DNA of 47,549 nucleotides from Streptomyces sp. NRRL B-1140 (GCF_001280065.1 NZ_LGEA01000112.1:1-47549), one strand, 5' to 3'; shown: positions 7,770 to 17,472, numbered from the stretch's first letter. A program made the numbers and translations. The notes: generated from the sequence alone by a model not told the origin.

Positions 7770-9083
7770 ATGCACGACCTCTCTCCCTCCGGTCTTTCCC
7801 TCTCCGCTCCCAGCCGCCGCACCCTGCTGCGCGGCGTGGGCGGCGCGGCCCTGCTGGGCGCCGGGATACCCCTGCTGAGCGCCTGCGGCGGCAGCGGTTC
7901 GTCCGCCGACCCGAAGACGGTCAGCCTCGGCTCCAACTCGTCCGACGCCGTGCCGAAGAAGGCGTTCGCCGAGATCTACGCCGCCTTCACCAAGAAGTCC
8001 GGCATCAAGGTCGACGTGAACACCAAGGACCACAACACGTTCCAGGAGCAGATCAACTCCTACCTGCAGGGCACCCCCGACGACGTGTTCACCTGGTTCG
8101 CCGGCTACCGCATGCAGTTCTTCGCGTCGAAGAAGCTCGCCTCCCCGATCGACGACGTGTGGCAGAAGGTCAGCGGCAACTTCCCCCCGGCGATGCAGAA
8201 GCTCAGCAAGGGCGAGGACGGCAAGTACTACTTCGTGCCGCTGTACACGTACCCGTGGGCCGTCTTCTACCGCAAGAGCGTGTTCGCGCAGCACGGCTAC
8301 CAGGTGCCCACGACCTGGGACGACTTCGTCGCCCTGTGCAAGCGGATGAAGAAGGACGGGCTGGTCCCGATCGCCTTCGGCGACAAGGACGCCTGGCCCG
8401 CCATGGGCACCTTCGACCAGATCAACTTCCGCACCAACGGCTACGACTTCCACGTCGAGCTGATGGCCGGCAAGGCCTCCTGGACGGATGCCAAGGTGCG
8501 CAAGGTCTTCGACCACTGGACGGAGATCCTGCCCTACCACCAGGAGGGCGCGGTCGGCCGCACCTGGCAGGACGCGGCACAGTCGCTGGTGGCCAAGAAG
8601 GCCGGCATGTACCTGCTGGGTACGTTCGTCGGCCAGCAGTTCACCAACAAGGCCGACCTCGACGACCTCGACTTCTTCGCCTTCCCGGAGATCGACCCGC
8701 AGTTCGGGCAGGACACCGTCGAGGCGCCCACCGACGGCTTCATGCTCTCCAAGGCCCCGAAGAACCGCGACGGCGCGATCAAGCTCCTGGAGTACCTGGG
8801 CACGCCCGAGGCCGAGCAGATCTACCTCAAGGCCGACTCCAGCGTGGTGGCCGCCTCCACCAAGGCCGACACCTCCAGCTACACCGCGCTGCAGAAGAAG
8901 AGCTTCGAGATGATCTCCGGCGCCAAGAGCCTCACCCAGTTCATGGACCGCGACTCCCGCCCGGACTTCACGTCCACGGTGATGCAGCCGGCGCTGCAGA
9001 ACTTCATCCGCAACCCCAAGAACGTCGACAGCATCCTCTCGTCGATCGAACGCCAGAAGAAGACGATCTTCGCCTCCTCCTGA
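7770..9083 (+). CDS. Sugar ABC transporter substrate-binding lipoprotein
   Basis: The 437-residue protein starts at ATG 7770 (MHDLSPSG), chosen because CAGGAG stands 6 bases upstream. The N-terminus has a twin-arginine segment (SRRTLLRG), a hydrophobic stretch and the lipobox LLSAC, so it is probably Tat-exported and lipid-anchored. The body is a family-1 carbohydrate-binding protein, with YLQGTPDDVFTWFAGYRMQFF, VPLYTYPWAVFYRKSVF and TTWDDFVALC. It delivers a sugar to the two permeases encoded next. The ligand is not readable; a di- or oligosaccharide is usual for this family. No ATPase gene is in the operon. Confidence 0.9.
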   Translation: MHDLSPSGLSLSAPSRRTLLRGVGGAALLGAGIPLLSACGGSGSSADPKTVSLGSNSSDAVPKKAFAEIYAAFTKKSGIKVDVNTKDHNTFQEQINSYLQGTPDDVFTWFAGYRMQFFASKKLASPIDDVWQKVSGNFPPAMQKLSKGEDGKYYFVPLYTYPWAVFYRKSVFAQHGYQVPTTWDDFVALCKRMKKDGLVPIAFGDKDAWPAMGTFDQINFRTNGYDFHVELMAGKASWTDAKVRKVFDHWTEILPYHQEGAVGRTWQDAAQSLVAKKAGMYLLGTFVGQQFTNKADLDDLDFFAFPEIDPQFGQDTVEAPTDGFMLSKAPKNRDGAIKLLEYLGTPEAEQIYLKADSSVVAASTKADTSSYTALQKKSFEMISGAKSLTQFMDRDSRPDFTSTVMQPALQNFIRNPKNVDSILSSIERQKKTIFASS

Positions 9084-9125
9084 TCGCCCCTCTCGGAACG
9101 GAGACTCGACGAGTCGGATCCCCAC

Positions 9126-10109
9126 ATGACCGCCACCCCCGCGAAGGCTCCGGAGCCGGCCACCCAGCCGGCCCCGGGGCCCGCCCCCACACCCCCGCCC
9201 GCCAAGGTGCCGCACGGCCACCGGCGTCTGCTCACCCGCCGCGACCGCCTCACGCTCGGCCTGATGGCCGGCGTGCCCACCATCCTGCACGTCGCCCTGG
9301 TGTGGCTGACGGCCCTCGCCTCGATCGCGCTGGCCTTCACCACCTGGGACGGCATCGGCTTCGGCTCCATCAAGTGGGTCGGACTGCAGAACTTCCGGGA
9401 ACTGTTCACCAGCAACCCGCAGTTCTGGCCCGCCGTAGAGCACAACGTCATCTGGTTCGTGGTGCTCATCCTGCTGCCCACGCCCTTCGGCCTGTTCCTC
9501 GCCGTGCAGCTGGACAAGAAGATCCGCTTCAGCCGCGTCTACCAGACGGCGTTCTTCCTGCCGGTCGTGATGTCGCTGGCGGTCATCGGGTTCGTCTGGC
9601 AGCTGATCTACAACCCGGACACGGGCCTGATCAACAGCATCATCGGCGCCAACAAGCCCGGCCACTACATCGACTGGATCGGCGACCCGGACCTCAACCT
9701 GTGGGCCATCCTCGTCGCCGCCTCCTGGCGGCACGCCGGCTACATGATGATCCTCTACCTTGCCGGTCTGAAGAGCGTCGACCCCGCCCTGCGCGAGGCC
9801 TCCGCCCTGGACGGCGCCAGTGAGTGGCAGACGTTCAAGAACGTCATCTTCCCGACGCTGCGCCCGACCAACACCGTCGTCCTGGTCGTCACGATCATCG
9901 AGGCGCTGCGCGCCTTCGACCTGGTCTTCGTCTTCAACAAGGGCGCCCAGGGCACCGAGCTGCTGTCGATCCTGGTGACCAACAACATCATCGGCGAGTC
10001 CAGCCGCATCGGGTACGGCTCCGCGATCGCCGTCGTCCTGCTGGTGATCTCGCTCGCGGTGATCATTCCCTACCTGATCGCCACCTTCCGGAAGGAGCGG
10101 CGCGCATGA
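9126..10109 (+). CDS. Sugar ABC transporter permease (MalF type)
   Basis: The 327-residue protein begins with a Pro/Ala-rich cytoplasmic stretch (residues 1-30). Six membrane spans follow, and the cytoplasmic EAA loop reads LREASALDGASEWQTFKNVIFPTLRPTN. That loop docks the ATPase, which for Streptomyces sugar importers is generally the shared MsiK encoded elsewhere. The gene follows the binding-lipoprotein gene by 42 bases and overlaps the next permease gene by four bases, so the three form one operon. Confidence 0.92.
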   Translation: MTATPAKAPEPATQPAPGPAPTPPPAKVPHGHRRLLTRRDRLTLGLMAGVPTILHVALVWLTALASIALAFTTWDGIGFGSIKWVGLQNFRELFTSNPQFWPAVEHNVIWFVVLILLPTPFGLFLAVQLDKKIRFSRVYQTAFFLPVVMSLAVIGFVWQLIYNPDTGLINSIIGANKPGHYIDWIGDPDLNLWAILVAASWRHAGYMMILYLAGLKSVDPALREASALDGASEWQTFKNVIFPTLRPTNTVVLVVTIIEALRAFDLVFVFNKGAQGTELLSILVTNNIIGESSRIGYGSAIAVVLLVISLAVIIPYLIATFRKERRA

Positions 10110-11047
10110 GCTCCCACCCGTCGCCCACCACCACCCTGAACGTGGCGCTTCGCGCCGCTCCTTCGGACTCTGGCGCACCGGTCAAGCAGCGCACCCCGGT
10201 CCGCCCCGCCCGGATCCTGCTGCACACCTTCCTCGTCGTCACGGCGCTGGCCTGGCTCGCGCCCCTGCTGTGGGCCCTGCTCGCGGCGATGCGGCCGTAC
10301 GCGGAGACCAGCACCAAGGGCTACGTCTCCTGGCCCGACAAGCTCACGTTCGACAACTTCACCAACGCCTTCGAGCAGTCGGAGATGCTCCACTACTTCG
10401 GCAACACGCTGCTGATCGCGGTCCCGGCCGTGCTGCTGACGCTGCTGCTGTCGTCGATGGTCGCCTTCTACGTCAGCCGCTTCGACTTCCGGCTCAACCT
10501 GTTCCTGCTGCTGGTCTTCACGGCCGGCAACCTGCTGCCCCAGCAGGTCATCATCACCCCGCTGTACCGGCTCTACCTGCTCATCGACCTGCCCGGCATC
10601 ACCATGAGCGGCAAGCTGTACGACTCCGCGCTCGGCCTGGTGCTGATCCACGTGGCGTTCCAGTCCGGGTTCTGCGCGTTCGTGCTGAGCAACTACATGC
10701 GCTCGCTGCCGCACGAGCTCACCGAGGCCGCCCTGGTCGACGGCGCCTCCGTCTGGCGGCTGTACTGGCAGATCGTGCTGCCGCTGTGCAAGCCGGCGAT
10801 GGCCGCCCTCGCCACCCTGCTCTCCATCTGGATCTACAACGACTTCTTCTGGGCCATCGTCCTGATCTCCACCGGCGAGAACATGCCGATCACCTCGGCG
10901 CTGAACAACCTCTCCGGCCAGTACTTCACCGACCCCAACCTCGTCGCAGCCGGCGCCCTGCTCACCGCGATCCCGACCCTGATCGTGTACTTCGCGCTCC
11001 AGCGCCAGTTCGTCAGCGGTCTGACCCTGGGCGCCAACAAGGGCTGA
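10106..11047 (+). CDS. Sugar ABC transporter permease (MalG type)
   Basis: The 313-residue protein starts at ATG 10106, sharing ATGA with the previous stop. GAAGGAG lies upstream inside the previous gene. It has six membrane spans, with the EAA loop LTEAALVDGASVWRLYWQIVLPLCKPA near residue 210. It pairs with the MalF-type protein to form the channel. The operon ends here, at a strong hairpin. Confidence 0.92.
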   Translation: MSSHPSPTTTLNVALRAAPSDSGAPVKQRTPVRPARILLHTFLVVTALAWLAPLLWALLAAMRPYAETSTKGYVSWPDKLTFDNFTNAFEQSEMLHYFGNTLLIAVPAVLLTLLLSSMVAFYVSRFDFRLNLFLLLVFTAGNLLPQQVIITPLYRLYLLIDLPGITMSGKLYDSALGLVLIHVAFQSGFCAFVLSNYMRSLPHELTEAALVDGASVWRLYWQIVLPLCKPAMAALATLLSIWIYNDFFWAIVLISTGENMPITSALNNLSGQYFTDPNLVAAGALLTAIPTLIVYFALQRQFVSGLTLGANKG

Positions 11048-11079
11048 GCCCGGCCTCCTCTGAAACCCGGCGGCCCCGA

Positions 11080-11113
11080 GGGGCGCGGCACTCCCCTAAT
11101 CGTGCCGCGCCCC
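11080..11113. terminator. Bidirectional terminator hairpin
   Basis: GGGGCGCGGCAC and GTGCCGCGCCCC form a perfect 12-bp stem with a 10-base loop. It lies between the stop of the sugar permease gene (plus) and the stop of bglC (minus), so it can end transcripts from both sides. Confidence 0.8.
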
Positions 11114-11127
11114 CCGTCCCCCGTCGG

Positions 11128-12564
11128 TCAGACCGCCTCGACCTCGGGCAGTGTGCCGGTGCGTGCCGCCCGGCCGTACCACAGGGCGCTCGTCTTCGGC
11201 GTGCGCTCCAGCGTCGCGTAGTCCACGTAGACCGCGCCGAAGCGCTTGCCGTAGCCGTACGCCCACTCGAAGTTGTCCATCAGGGACCATAGGTAGTAGC
11301 CCCGCACGTCCGCGCCGTCGGCGATCGCGCGGCGGACCGCCGAGAGGTGGCCGTGCAGGTAGGCGACCCGCTCCGGGTCGTGCACCCGTCCGTCGGAATC
11401 GATCTTGTCGTCGTAGGCCGCGCCGTTCTCGGTGATGTACAGCGGCAGGCCCGGCGCCTCACGCGTGTAGCGCATGATCAGCTCGTGCAGGCCGGTCGGA
11501 TCGATCGTCCAGCCCATCTCCGTGCGCTCTCCCGGCGTCTGGTGGAACGCGACGTCGTCGGCGGCCGGCCACGGCGAGTGGTCGCTCGCCCCGTGGCCGT
11601 CGGCACGCGGCGCCTTCGCCGACACGTCCCCCGCCGAGACCAGCGCCGGCGTGTAGTAGTTCAGACCCAGCGCGTCCAGCGGCTGGTTGATCAGCTCCAG
11701 GTCGCCGTCGAGGACGTAACTCCAGTCCGTCAGTCCCGCGGTCGCCACGTACAGCGACTCCGGGTAGGCCCCGTGCAGCATCGGCCCGTGGAACACACCG
11801 TTGGCCAGGTCGTCGATCCTGCGGACCGCGTTCAGATCCGCCGGGTCCTGTGACAGCGGCCTGACCACCGAGGAGTTGAGGCTCACCGCCACCGTGTTGC
11901 GGGCCGGCATCACCGAGCGCAGCGCGGACGCGCCCAGCCCGTGCGCCAGATTCAGATGGTGCGCGGCACGCAGCGAGGCCGCCGGGTCCGTACGGCCCGG
12001 GGCGTGCACCCCGGAGGCGTACCCCAGGAACGCGCTGCACCACGGCTCGTTGAGCGTGATCCACTGCTCCACCCGGTCGCCCAGCGCCTCGCCGGCGATC
12101 TGCGCGTACTCGGCGAACCGGTACGCCGTGTCGCGCTCCGGCCAGCCGCCCGCGTCCTCCAGGTCCTGCGGCAGGTCCCAGTGGTACAGCGTGATGGCCG
12201 GCTTGATGTTCTTGGCCAGCAGCTCGTCCACCAGCCGCCGGTAGAAGTCCAGACCCTTCTGCACGGCCGGACCCCGGCCGGTCGGCTGCACGCGCGACCA
12301 CGACATGGAGAAGCGGTAGGCGCCCAGGCCCAGCTCCGCCATCAGCGCCACGTCGTCGCGGTAGCGGTGGTAGTGGTCGACAGCGATGTCACCGTGGTCG
12401 CCGCCGACGGTCTTGCCCGGCGTGTGGCTGAAGGTGTCCCAGATCGACGGCGTCCGGCCGTCCTCCCGCACCGCACCCTCGATCTGGTACGCGGACGTCG
12501 CCGCGCCCCACAGAAAGGCGGGCGGGAAGGTCACCGGAGTGGCCGGGTTCTCGGAGTCAGGCAT
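11128..12564 (-). CDS. bglC: Beta-glucosidase, glycoside hydrolase family 1
   Basis: The 478-residue protein starts at ATG 12564 ([13 protein letters not shown]). Family-1 signatures are [15 protein letters not shown] near the N-terminus, the acid/base glutamate E173 in TLNEPW, and the nucleophile E379 in YITENG. There is no signal peptide, so it is intracellular and would hydrolyse cellobiose and cello-oligosaccharides brought in by CebEFG. The gene follows cebEFG but is separated from it by a terminator, and it has its own CebR-like box directly on the start codon. That layout is the one known for bglC of the Streptomyces ceb locus, which is the basis of the symbol. Confidence 0.9.
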   Translation of the reverse strand: MPDSENPATPVTFPPAFLWGAATSAYQIEGAVREDGRTPSIWDTFSHTPGKTVGGDHGDIAVDHYHRYRDDVALMAELGLGAYRFSMSWSRVQPTGRGPAVQKGLDFYRRLVDELLAKNIKPAITLYHWDLPQDLEDAGGWPERDTAYRFAEYAQIAGEALGDRVEQWITLNEPWCSAFLGYASGVHAPGRTDPAASLRAAHHLNLAHGLGASALRSVMPARNTVAVSLNSSVVRPLSQDPADLNAVRRIDDLANGVFHGPMLHGAYPESLYVATAGLTDWSYVLDGDLELINQPLDALGLNYYTPALVSAGDVSAKAPRADGHGASDHSPWPAADDVAFHQTPGERTEMGWTIDPTGLHELIMRYTREAPGLPLYITENGAAYDDKIDSDGRVHDPERVAYLHGHLSAVRRAIADGADVRGYYLWSLMDNFEWAYGYGKRFGAVYVDYATLERTPKTSALWYGRAARTGTLPEVEAV

Positions 12565-12577
12565 GGAAGCGCTCCCA
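12564..12577. promoter_or_regulatory. CebR-like operator overlapping the bglC start codon
   Basis: TGGAAGCGCTCCCA differs by one base from the CebR consensus TGGGAGCGCTCCCA. Its first base belongs to the bglC ATG. Repressor bound here would block transcription into bglC, separating its control from the cebEFG promoter. Confidence 0.85.
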
Positions 12578-12626
12578 AAAGGGGGTCGTGGGGACCGAGT
12601 GGAGAGAAGTGGAGGGGGAGGGGGAA

Positions 12627-12656
12627 AGGGGCCGAGGCGGCTGTGGCTCGGCCCCT
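12627..12656 (-). terminator. Terminator after cebG
   Basis: AGGGGCCGAG and CTCGGCCCCT form a perfect 10-bp stem with a 10-base loop. On the minus strand it lies just after the cebG stop and is followed by a pyrimidine-rich stretch, so it probably ends or attenuates the cebEFG transcript before bglC. Confidence 0.75.
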
Positions 12657-12668
12657 GGGAAACGGCGA

Positions 12669-13577
12669 TCAGCCCTTGACCGCGCCCTGCATGATGCCGC
12701 CGACGATCTGCTTGCCGAAGATCGCGAAGACGATCAGCAGCGGCAGGGTGCCCAGCAGGGCGCCCGCCATGATCAGGGACTGGTCGGGGGTGTAGCCGCG
12801 GCCCAGACCCGCGACCGCGACCTGCACGGTCGGGTTGCCGGTCTGCGTCAGCACCAGGAACGGCCACAGGAAGTCGTTCCAGGTCTGCACGAACATCAGC
12901 ATTCCCAGCACGGCCATCGCGGGCCGCGCGGTGGGGAACACCACATGCCACACCACACGCCAGCTGCTCGCCCCGTCGACGCGGGCCGCCTCGATGATCT
13001 CGTCGGGCAGCGCCTGGATGAGGTACTGCCGCATGAAGAACACACCGAACGCGCTCACCAGCGACGGGAAGATCACGGCCTGGAGCTGGTCCGTCCAGTC
13101 GAGCTTGGCGACCATCATGTACAGCGGGATGATGCTGAGCTGCGGGGGCACCATCATCGTGCCGATCACCACCAGCATCGCCGCGCCGCGGCCCTTGAAG
13201 CGCAGCTTGGCGAAGGCGAACCCGGCGATCGTCGACAGGAACACGATGGTGAACGACGAAATGCCCGCCACCAGAGTGGTGTTGAAGAACGCCTCGCCCA
13301 GGTTGGCGTCCGTCCAGGCCACTTCGAGTTTGTCGAAGAGGCCGGAGCCGAACCAGAAGGGCGGCGGGGTCTGCGCCAGGCGCTGGTTGTCGCGCGAGGC
13401 GGCGATCGCCGTCCACACCAGCGGGAACAGCGAGATGACGGTGAACAGGGCGAGGATGACGTACGCCACCGGGCCGGCGTGCATCTGCCCGCCCGCGCGT
13501 GCCGCCTTCATGCCGCGTGACCGCTTCGGCGGCTCGGGGACCGCGTCGGCCGGGGGTTTCGTCAGGGTCGTCGTCAC
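12669..13577 (-). CDS. cebG: Cellobiose ABC transporter permease CebG
   Basis: The 302-residue protein starts at GTG 13577, with AAGGAG 8 bases upstream. It has six membrane spans, and the EAA loop reads [27 protein letters not shown]. It is the MalG-type half of the channel, partner of CebF encoded 12 bases upstream. Assignment to the ceb system rests on order (cebE-cebF-cebG-bglC), on divergent cebR and on the CebR boxes, not on the sequence of the permease alone. Its final residues [10 protein letters not shown] are typical of this permease class. Confidence 0.88.
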   Translation of the reverse strand: MTTTLTKPPADAVPEPPKRSRGMKAARAGGQMHAGPVAYVILALFTVISLFPLVWTAIAASRDNQRLAQTPPPFWFGSGLFDKLEVAWTDANLGEAFFNTTLVAGISSFTIVFLSTIAGFAFAKLRFKGRGAAMLVVIGTMMVPPQLSIIPLYMMVAKLDWTDQLQAVIFPSLVSAFGVFFMRQYLIQALPDEIIEAARVDGASSWRVVWHVVFPTARPAMAVLGMLMFVQTWNDFLWPFLVLTQTGNPTVQVAVAGLGRGYTPDQSLIMAGALLGTLPLLIVFAIFGKQIVGGIMQGAVKG

Positions 13578-13589
13578 GGCCGGTTCTCC

Positions 13590-14606
13590 TTAGCTACTGG
13601 CGCGCAGCCGGCGCGAGATGACGTAGTTGACGATCCCGATCACGATGAGGATCAGGAACATCGTCCAGGCGATGGCGGAGGCCCGGCCCAGGTGCTGGTT
13701 GACCCACCCCTGCTCGTACAGGTAAAGACCGAGCGTCTGGAACTGGTGCTGGGACCCGCCGGAGGCGCCCTTGTTCGCGTCGAACAGCAGCGGCTCACCG
13801 AACACCTGCGAGGCGCCGATGGTCGACACCACGACCGTGAACAGGATCGTCGGACGCAGCGAGGGCAGCGTGACGTGGAGGAACTGCCGCCAGCGGCTGG
13901 CTCCGTCCAGTGCCGCCGACTCGTACAGGTCCTGGGGGATCGCCTGCATCGCGGCCAGGTAGATCAGGGCGTTGTAGCCCGTCCAGCGCCAGATGATGAT
14001 GCTGGACACGGCGATCTGCGACGGCCACTTGTCGTTCTGCCAGTCGATGTGATCGATGCCGACGGCGTTCAGCGCCCAGTTGATCATCCCGTAGTCACGC
14101 CCGAAGAGCAGCACGAAGACCAGGGAGGCGGCGGCGATCGACGTGGCGTAAGGGGCCAGCATCACCACGCGGTAGAAGGTTGAGCCGCGCAGTTTGTAGT
14201 TGAGGATGTGCGCCAGACCCATGGCCATCAGCAGCTGCGGAACCGTGGAGATGATGCCGATGGTCAGCGTGTTCTTCGCCGCGTTCCAGAAGAAGTCGTC
14301 GTCGAAGATGCGGGTGTAGTTGCGCAGGCCCACCCAGGACATGTCCGTGGGCGCCGTCAGCTCCACCTGGTGCAGCGAGGCCCAGCCGGTGTACAGCAGC
14401 GGGAACAGGCCGAACGCGAGGAAGAGCAGGAAGAACGGCGAGACGAACGCGTACGGGCTCCACCGCATGTCGCGCTGCCAGCGACGGGAGAGCCGGGCGC
14501 GCCTCTTGCTCGCCGCCTCTGCGTCGGCCGGCGGGCGGCCCGGGGCCGCGCCCCCCTCCTTCACGGGGGGCGCGGCGGTGTCGTGCCTGGTCGCCATTCC
14601 GGTCAC
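13590..14606 (-). CDS. cebF: Cellobiose ABC transporter permease CebF
   Basis: The 338-residue frame starts at GTG 14606, which overlaps the cebE stop as GTGA; an ATG three codons later (14597) is an equal candidate, since neither has a strong ribosome site. After about 45 residues of Ala/Arg-rich cytoplasmic tail come six membrane spans. The EAA loop is [27 protein letters not shown]. It is the MalF-type half of the channel. Tight coupling to cebE and cebG shows a single operon. Confidence 0.88.
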   Translation of the reverse strand: MTGMATRHDTAAPPVKEGGAAPGRPPADAEAASKRRARLSRRWQRDMRWSPYAFVSPFFLLFLAFGLFPLLYTGWASLHQVELTAPTDMSWVGLRNYTRIFDDDFFWNAAKNTLTIGIISTVPQLLMAMGLAHILNYKLRGSTFYRVVMLAPYATSIAAASLVFVLLFGRDYGMINWALNAVGIDHIDWQNDKWPSQIAVSSIIIWRWTGYNALIYLAAMQAIPQDLYESAALDGASRWRQFLHVTLPSLRPTILFTVVVSTIGASQVFGEPLLFDANKGASGGSQHQFQTLGLYLYEQGWVNQHLGRASAIAWTMFLILIVIGIVNYVISRRLRASS

Positions 14607-15928
14607 TGGTCCAGGTTGTTGTCGATGGTCTTGACGGCCGTGTTCCAGGCCTCCTTGGGCGACTTGCCCTGGGTGACGAGGATGACGCCGTTGTCCGTCA
14701 GGCCCTGCTGGATGATCTGGTCCTTCGGGCCGATCGTCTGCACCGGGCTGCTCTTGGCGGCCGCGGCGAAGATGGTGCCGATCGGTGCGTCACCGGTCAT
14801 CTCGTTCTTGGCGTTCTTCACCGCTTCCGACTCGTAGGCGGCCGGAGTGCTCGGGAAGCTGCCCTGCACGGCGAACAGCTTGGCCTGCTGCTCGGGCGCG
14901 GTCAGCCAGGCGGCCAGCTTCGCGGCCTCCTCGGCGTTCTTGCCCGACTTGGGAACCGCCAGGAAGGAACCGCCCCAGTTGCCGGACTTCGGCGACGCGG
15001 CCACGTCCCACTTGCCCTTGGCCTCCGGCTTCGACTTGCCCTTGATGTAACCGAGCATCCACGGCGGGCAGGACATCGCCGCGAACTTGCTGTTGGCGAT
15101 CGTGGTGTCCCAGGCGGGCTGGAACTGTGTCTGGTTTCCGATCAGTCCGTCCTTGGCCGCCTTGGCGGTGAGGTCGAAGGCGGCCTTCACCGCCGGGTTC
15201 GACTTGTAGATGACCTTGCCGGAGGAGTCGTAGAAGCGGTCCTTCTCGCTGCTGAGGATCGCCTGGAGCAGACCGCCGGGGGAGTCGAGGAACGTGGTGC
15301 CCTTCGGTGCCTTCTTCTTGTAGTCCTCCCCGACCTGGACGAGCTTGTTCCAGTCACCGGCCCACAGCTTGGCGACCTCTTCGCGGTCGGTGGGCAGACC
15401 GGCCTTCGCGAAGAGGTCCTTGCGGTAGCAGATGGCCATCGGGCCGACGTCCGTGCCCAGGCCGACGGTCTGGCCGTCCTCGGTGGTGGCCTGCTGCCAC
15501 TTCCACTCCAGGTAGTCGCTCTTCTTGCCGTACTTGGAGAGGTCCAGCAGCTTCGCGGACTGGGTCTTGACGATCTCGGCGATGTTGCCGACCTCGACGC
15601 CCTGGATGTCCTGCAGGCCGCTGTTGGTGGTCAGGTGGTTGACCAGCGTGGGGTAGTAGTTCTCGTTCCGCTCGACGACCGTCTGCTGGATGTCGACGTC
15701 CGGGTGGAGCTTCTCGTACTCCTTGTAGAGGCCGGCCTCCTCGAACCCGAAGGTGCCGAAGAGCCCCAGGGTGATCTTGGTCTTGCCGCCGCTGCCGCCG
15801 CTGCCGCCGCCCGACGAGGAGCCGTCGTTTCCGCCGTCGTCGGCACAGCCGGCCAGCAGCCCGGCGCCCAGCGATGCGACGGCTGCCACGACCATCGCCT
15901 TGCGGGCGGTTCGGATGCGTGCTCGCAT
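14603..15928 (-). CDS. cebE: Cellobiose/cello-oligosaccharide-binding lipoprotein CebE
   Basis: The 441-residue protein has a lipoprotein signal peptide (residues 1-28) ending in the lipobox LLAGC. A Gly/Ser-rich linker follows, then a family-1 solute-binding fold (ITLGLFGTFGFEEAGLYKEYEKLHPDV; WDVAASPKSGNWGGSFLAVPKSG). It captures cellobiose and cellotriose for CebFG in the systems where it has been studied; specificity here follows from the cebR/bglC context. AGGAGG precedes the ATG by about 6 bases. It is the first gene of the cebEFG operon, and its promoter region contains the perfect CebR box about 115 bases upstream. Confidence 0.88.
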   Translation of the reverse strand: MRARIRTARKAMVVAAVASLGAGLLAGCADDGGNDGSSSGGGSGGSGGKTKITLGLFGTFGFEEAGLYKEYEKLHPDVDIQQTVVERNENYYPTLVNHLTTNSGLQDIQGVEVGNIAEIVKTQSAKLLDLSKYGKKSDYLEWKWQQATTEDGQTVGLGTDVGPMAICYRKDLFAKAGLPTDREEVAKLWAGDWNKLVQVGEDYKKKAPKGTTFLDSPGGLLQAILSSEKDRFYDSSGKVIYKSNPAVKAAFDLTAKAAKDGLIGNQTQFQPAWDTTIANSKFAAMSCPPWMLGYIKGKSKPEAKGKWDVAASPKSGNWGGSFLAVPKSGKNAEEAAKLAAWLTAPEQQAKLFAVQGSFPSTPAAYESEAVKNAKNEMTGDAPIGTIFAAAAKSSPVQTIGPKDQIIQQGLTDNGVILVTQGKSPKEAWNTAVKTIDNNLDQ

Positions 15929-16336
15929 GTCGTCCTCCTGTTGCCCTGACGTGCCGACCCCCCGGCCAACTGCTGTGTCGGACCGTTCTACGCGCTTAAG
16001 GCTCGGGCGGGGAACGTGCGGGTTGTGTATGTGTCAGGTAGTGTGGGAGCGCTCCCACGAGTGATGTGTTGAAGAGTCCCCGGTCGCGGCGGGGGTGTCA
16101 AGGGACCGGACAAGGAGAGATGCGTTCAGTTATCGGGCTGTTAACTGGACCCGGGAAGGACCCGGTTGGCTCCCGGGCCGGTTGAATCGAGCCAGTCGGA
16201 CCGCCGGTGGCACGGCTCGTCCGGCGGAAGCGGAAGGCCGGGGCGGCAAGCACCCGGCTTCGGCCGTCACGGCTGACGGGCCTGTTAAATTCCAGGCCAG
16301 TCGCAGAGTGCGGGTGTGAACGGGAAGGCGGAGCCC
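15929..16336. other. Divergent cebE-cebR control region
   Basis: The 408 bases contain the CebR box and the cebE leader. A weak hairpin, GGCCTG/CAGGCC, flanks an AT-rich TTAAATT at 16279-16298, close to the cebR start; the TTAAAT could be its -10. No convincing gene is present; short frames here have poor third-position bias. Confidence 0.5.
16043..16058. promoter_or_regulatory. Perfect CebR operator between cebE and cebR
   Basis: GTGGGAGCGCTCCCAC is a 16-bp perfect palindrome containing the exact CebR box TGGGAGCGCTCCCA (16044-16057). It sits 115 bases before cebE and about 280 bases before cebR, so it can repress the importer and possibly the regulator itself. Cellobiose or cellotriose would release the repressor. 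Confidence 0.92.
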
Positions 16337-17392
16337 ATGGCAACCCACGGAGCGCGGGGCCGAAGTGGTGGCCGGCCCACCCTCGAAGAGGTGGCGGCGC
16401 GCGCCGGTGTCGGCCGCGGCACCGTCTCGCGGGTGATCAACGGTTCGCCCCGGGTCAGCGACGCGACCCGCGCCGCCGTCGAGGCGGCGGTCGCGGAGCT
16501 CGGTTACGTCCCCAACACCGCTGCCCGCGCCCTGGCCGCCAACCGTACGGACGCGATCGCACTGGTCGTGCCCGAGCCGGAGACCCGGTTCTTCGCGGAG
16601 CCGTACTTCTCGGACATGCTGAAGGGTGTCGGGGCGGCGCTGTCCGACACGGAGATGCAGCTGCTGCTGATCTTCGCGGGCAGTGACCGGGAACGCGCCC
16701 GGCTCGCCCAGTACCTGGCGGCCCACCGCGTGGACGGCGTCCTGCTGGTCTCGGTGCACGCCGACGACCCCCTGCCCGACCTGCTCGCGCAGCTGGAGAT
16801 CCCGGCGGTGATCAGTGGTCCGCGCTCGGCGGCGGAGACCCTGCCGTCGGTCGACTCGGATAACTTCGGCGGTGCCCGCCAGGCCGTCGAACACCTGCTG
16901 TCCCGGGGCCGCAGCCGGATCGCCCACATCACCGGCCGCCTCGACGTCTACGGCGCCCAGCGCCGTGTCGACGGTTACCGCGAGGCCATGCGCGACGCCG
17001 GCCTCGGGGTCGACGAGGGGCTGATCGAGGCGGGGGACTTCACCGAGGAGGGCGGGCACCGCGCCATGGCGGCCCTGCTGGAGCGCCACCCCGACATCGA
17101 CGCGGTCTTCGCCGCCTCCGACGTCACCGCGTCCGGCGCCCGCCGGGCACTGCGCGACGCGGGCCGCCGTATCCCGGAGGACGTGGCGCTCGTCGGCTAC
17201 GACGACTCCGCCATCGCCCGCCACATGGAGCCACCCCTGACCAGCGTCCGCCAGCCGATCGAGGAGATGGGCCGCCGGATGACAGACCTCCTGCTCACCG
17301 AGGTCGCCGACCGCCGACCGCCGGCGTCCCGGGGCCTGGAGCGCCGGCAGATGGTCCTGGCCACGGAGCTGGTGTCCCGGTCGTCGTCGTGA
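16337..17392 (+). CDS. cebR: LacI-family repressor CebR
   Basis: The protein is 351 residues from ATG 16337; a GTG 21 bases earlier (16316) is in frame, but AAGG and GGAG lie closer to the ATG. The N-terminal HTH reads TLEEVAARAGVGRGTVSRVINGSPRVS, and the LacI hinge helix GYVPNTAARALA follows. The remainder is a periplasmic-binding-like ligand domain (LLVSVHADDPLP, SRGRSRIAHITG, VFAASDVTASGARRAL, LVGYDDSAIARHMEPPLTSV). It represses cebEFG and bglC through the two boxes described at 16043 and 12564. The linkage is that of the studied Streptomyces ceb loci, where cello-oligosaccharides are the inducers. Confidence 0.92.
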   Translation: MATHGARGRSGGRPTLEEVAARAGVGRGTVSRVINGSPRVSDATRAAVEAAVAELGYVPNTAARALAANRTDAIALVVPEPETRFFAEPYFSDMLKGVGAALSDTEMQLLLIFAGSDRERARLAQYLAAHRVDGVLLVSVHADDPLPDLLAQLEIPAVISGPRSAAETLPSVDSDNFGGARQAVEHLLSRGRSRIAHITGRLDVYGAQRRVDGYREAMRDAGLGVDEGLIEAGDFTEEGGHRAMAALLERHPDIDAVFAASDVTASGARRALRDAGRRIPEDVALVGYDDSAIARHMEPPLTSVRQPIEEMGRRMTDLLLTEVADRRPPASRGLERRQMVLATELVSRSSS

Positions 17393-17433
17393 GGGGCCAT
17401 CCGCTCCTGGATGTCACCGAGTGACGACAACGC

Positions 17434-17464
17434 GGCAGATGTGCGGGCCAGGCCCCGCGTCTGC
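17434..17464 (+). terminator. Hairpin after cebR
   Basis: GCAGA...GCGGG and CCCGC...TCTGC form an interrupted stem of about 10 bp, some 40 bases after the cebR stop. The downstream sequence (GGCGTGATTTG) has only a short T-run, so termination strength is uncertain. Confidence 0.5.
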
Positions 17465-17472
17465 GGCGTGAT

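Noticed and set aside
14150..14160. Further TTA codons in cebF, glmS, desD and other genes, suggested by TAA on the plus strand
   Set aside because: In each case checked the triplet is out of frame (for example CCT TAC in cebF), so only the adpA codon and the one in the small leader frame remain.
16095..16343. Short open frames in the cebE-cebR gap
   Set aside because: Poor third-position bias, no ribosome site, and overlap on both strands; the stretch is better explained as a control region.
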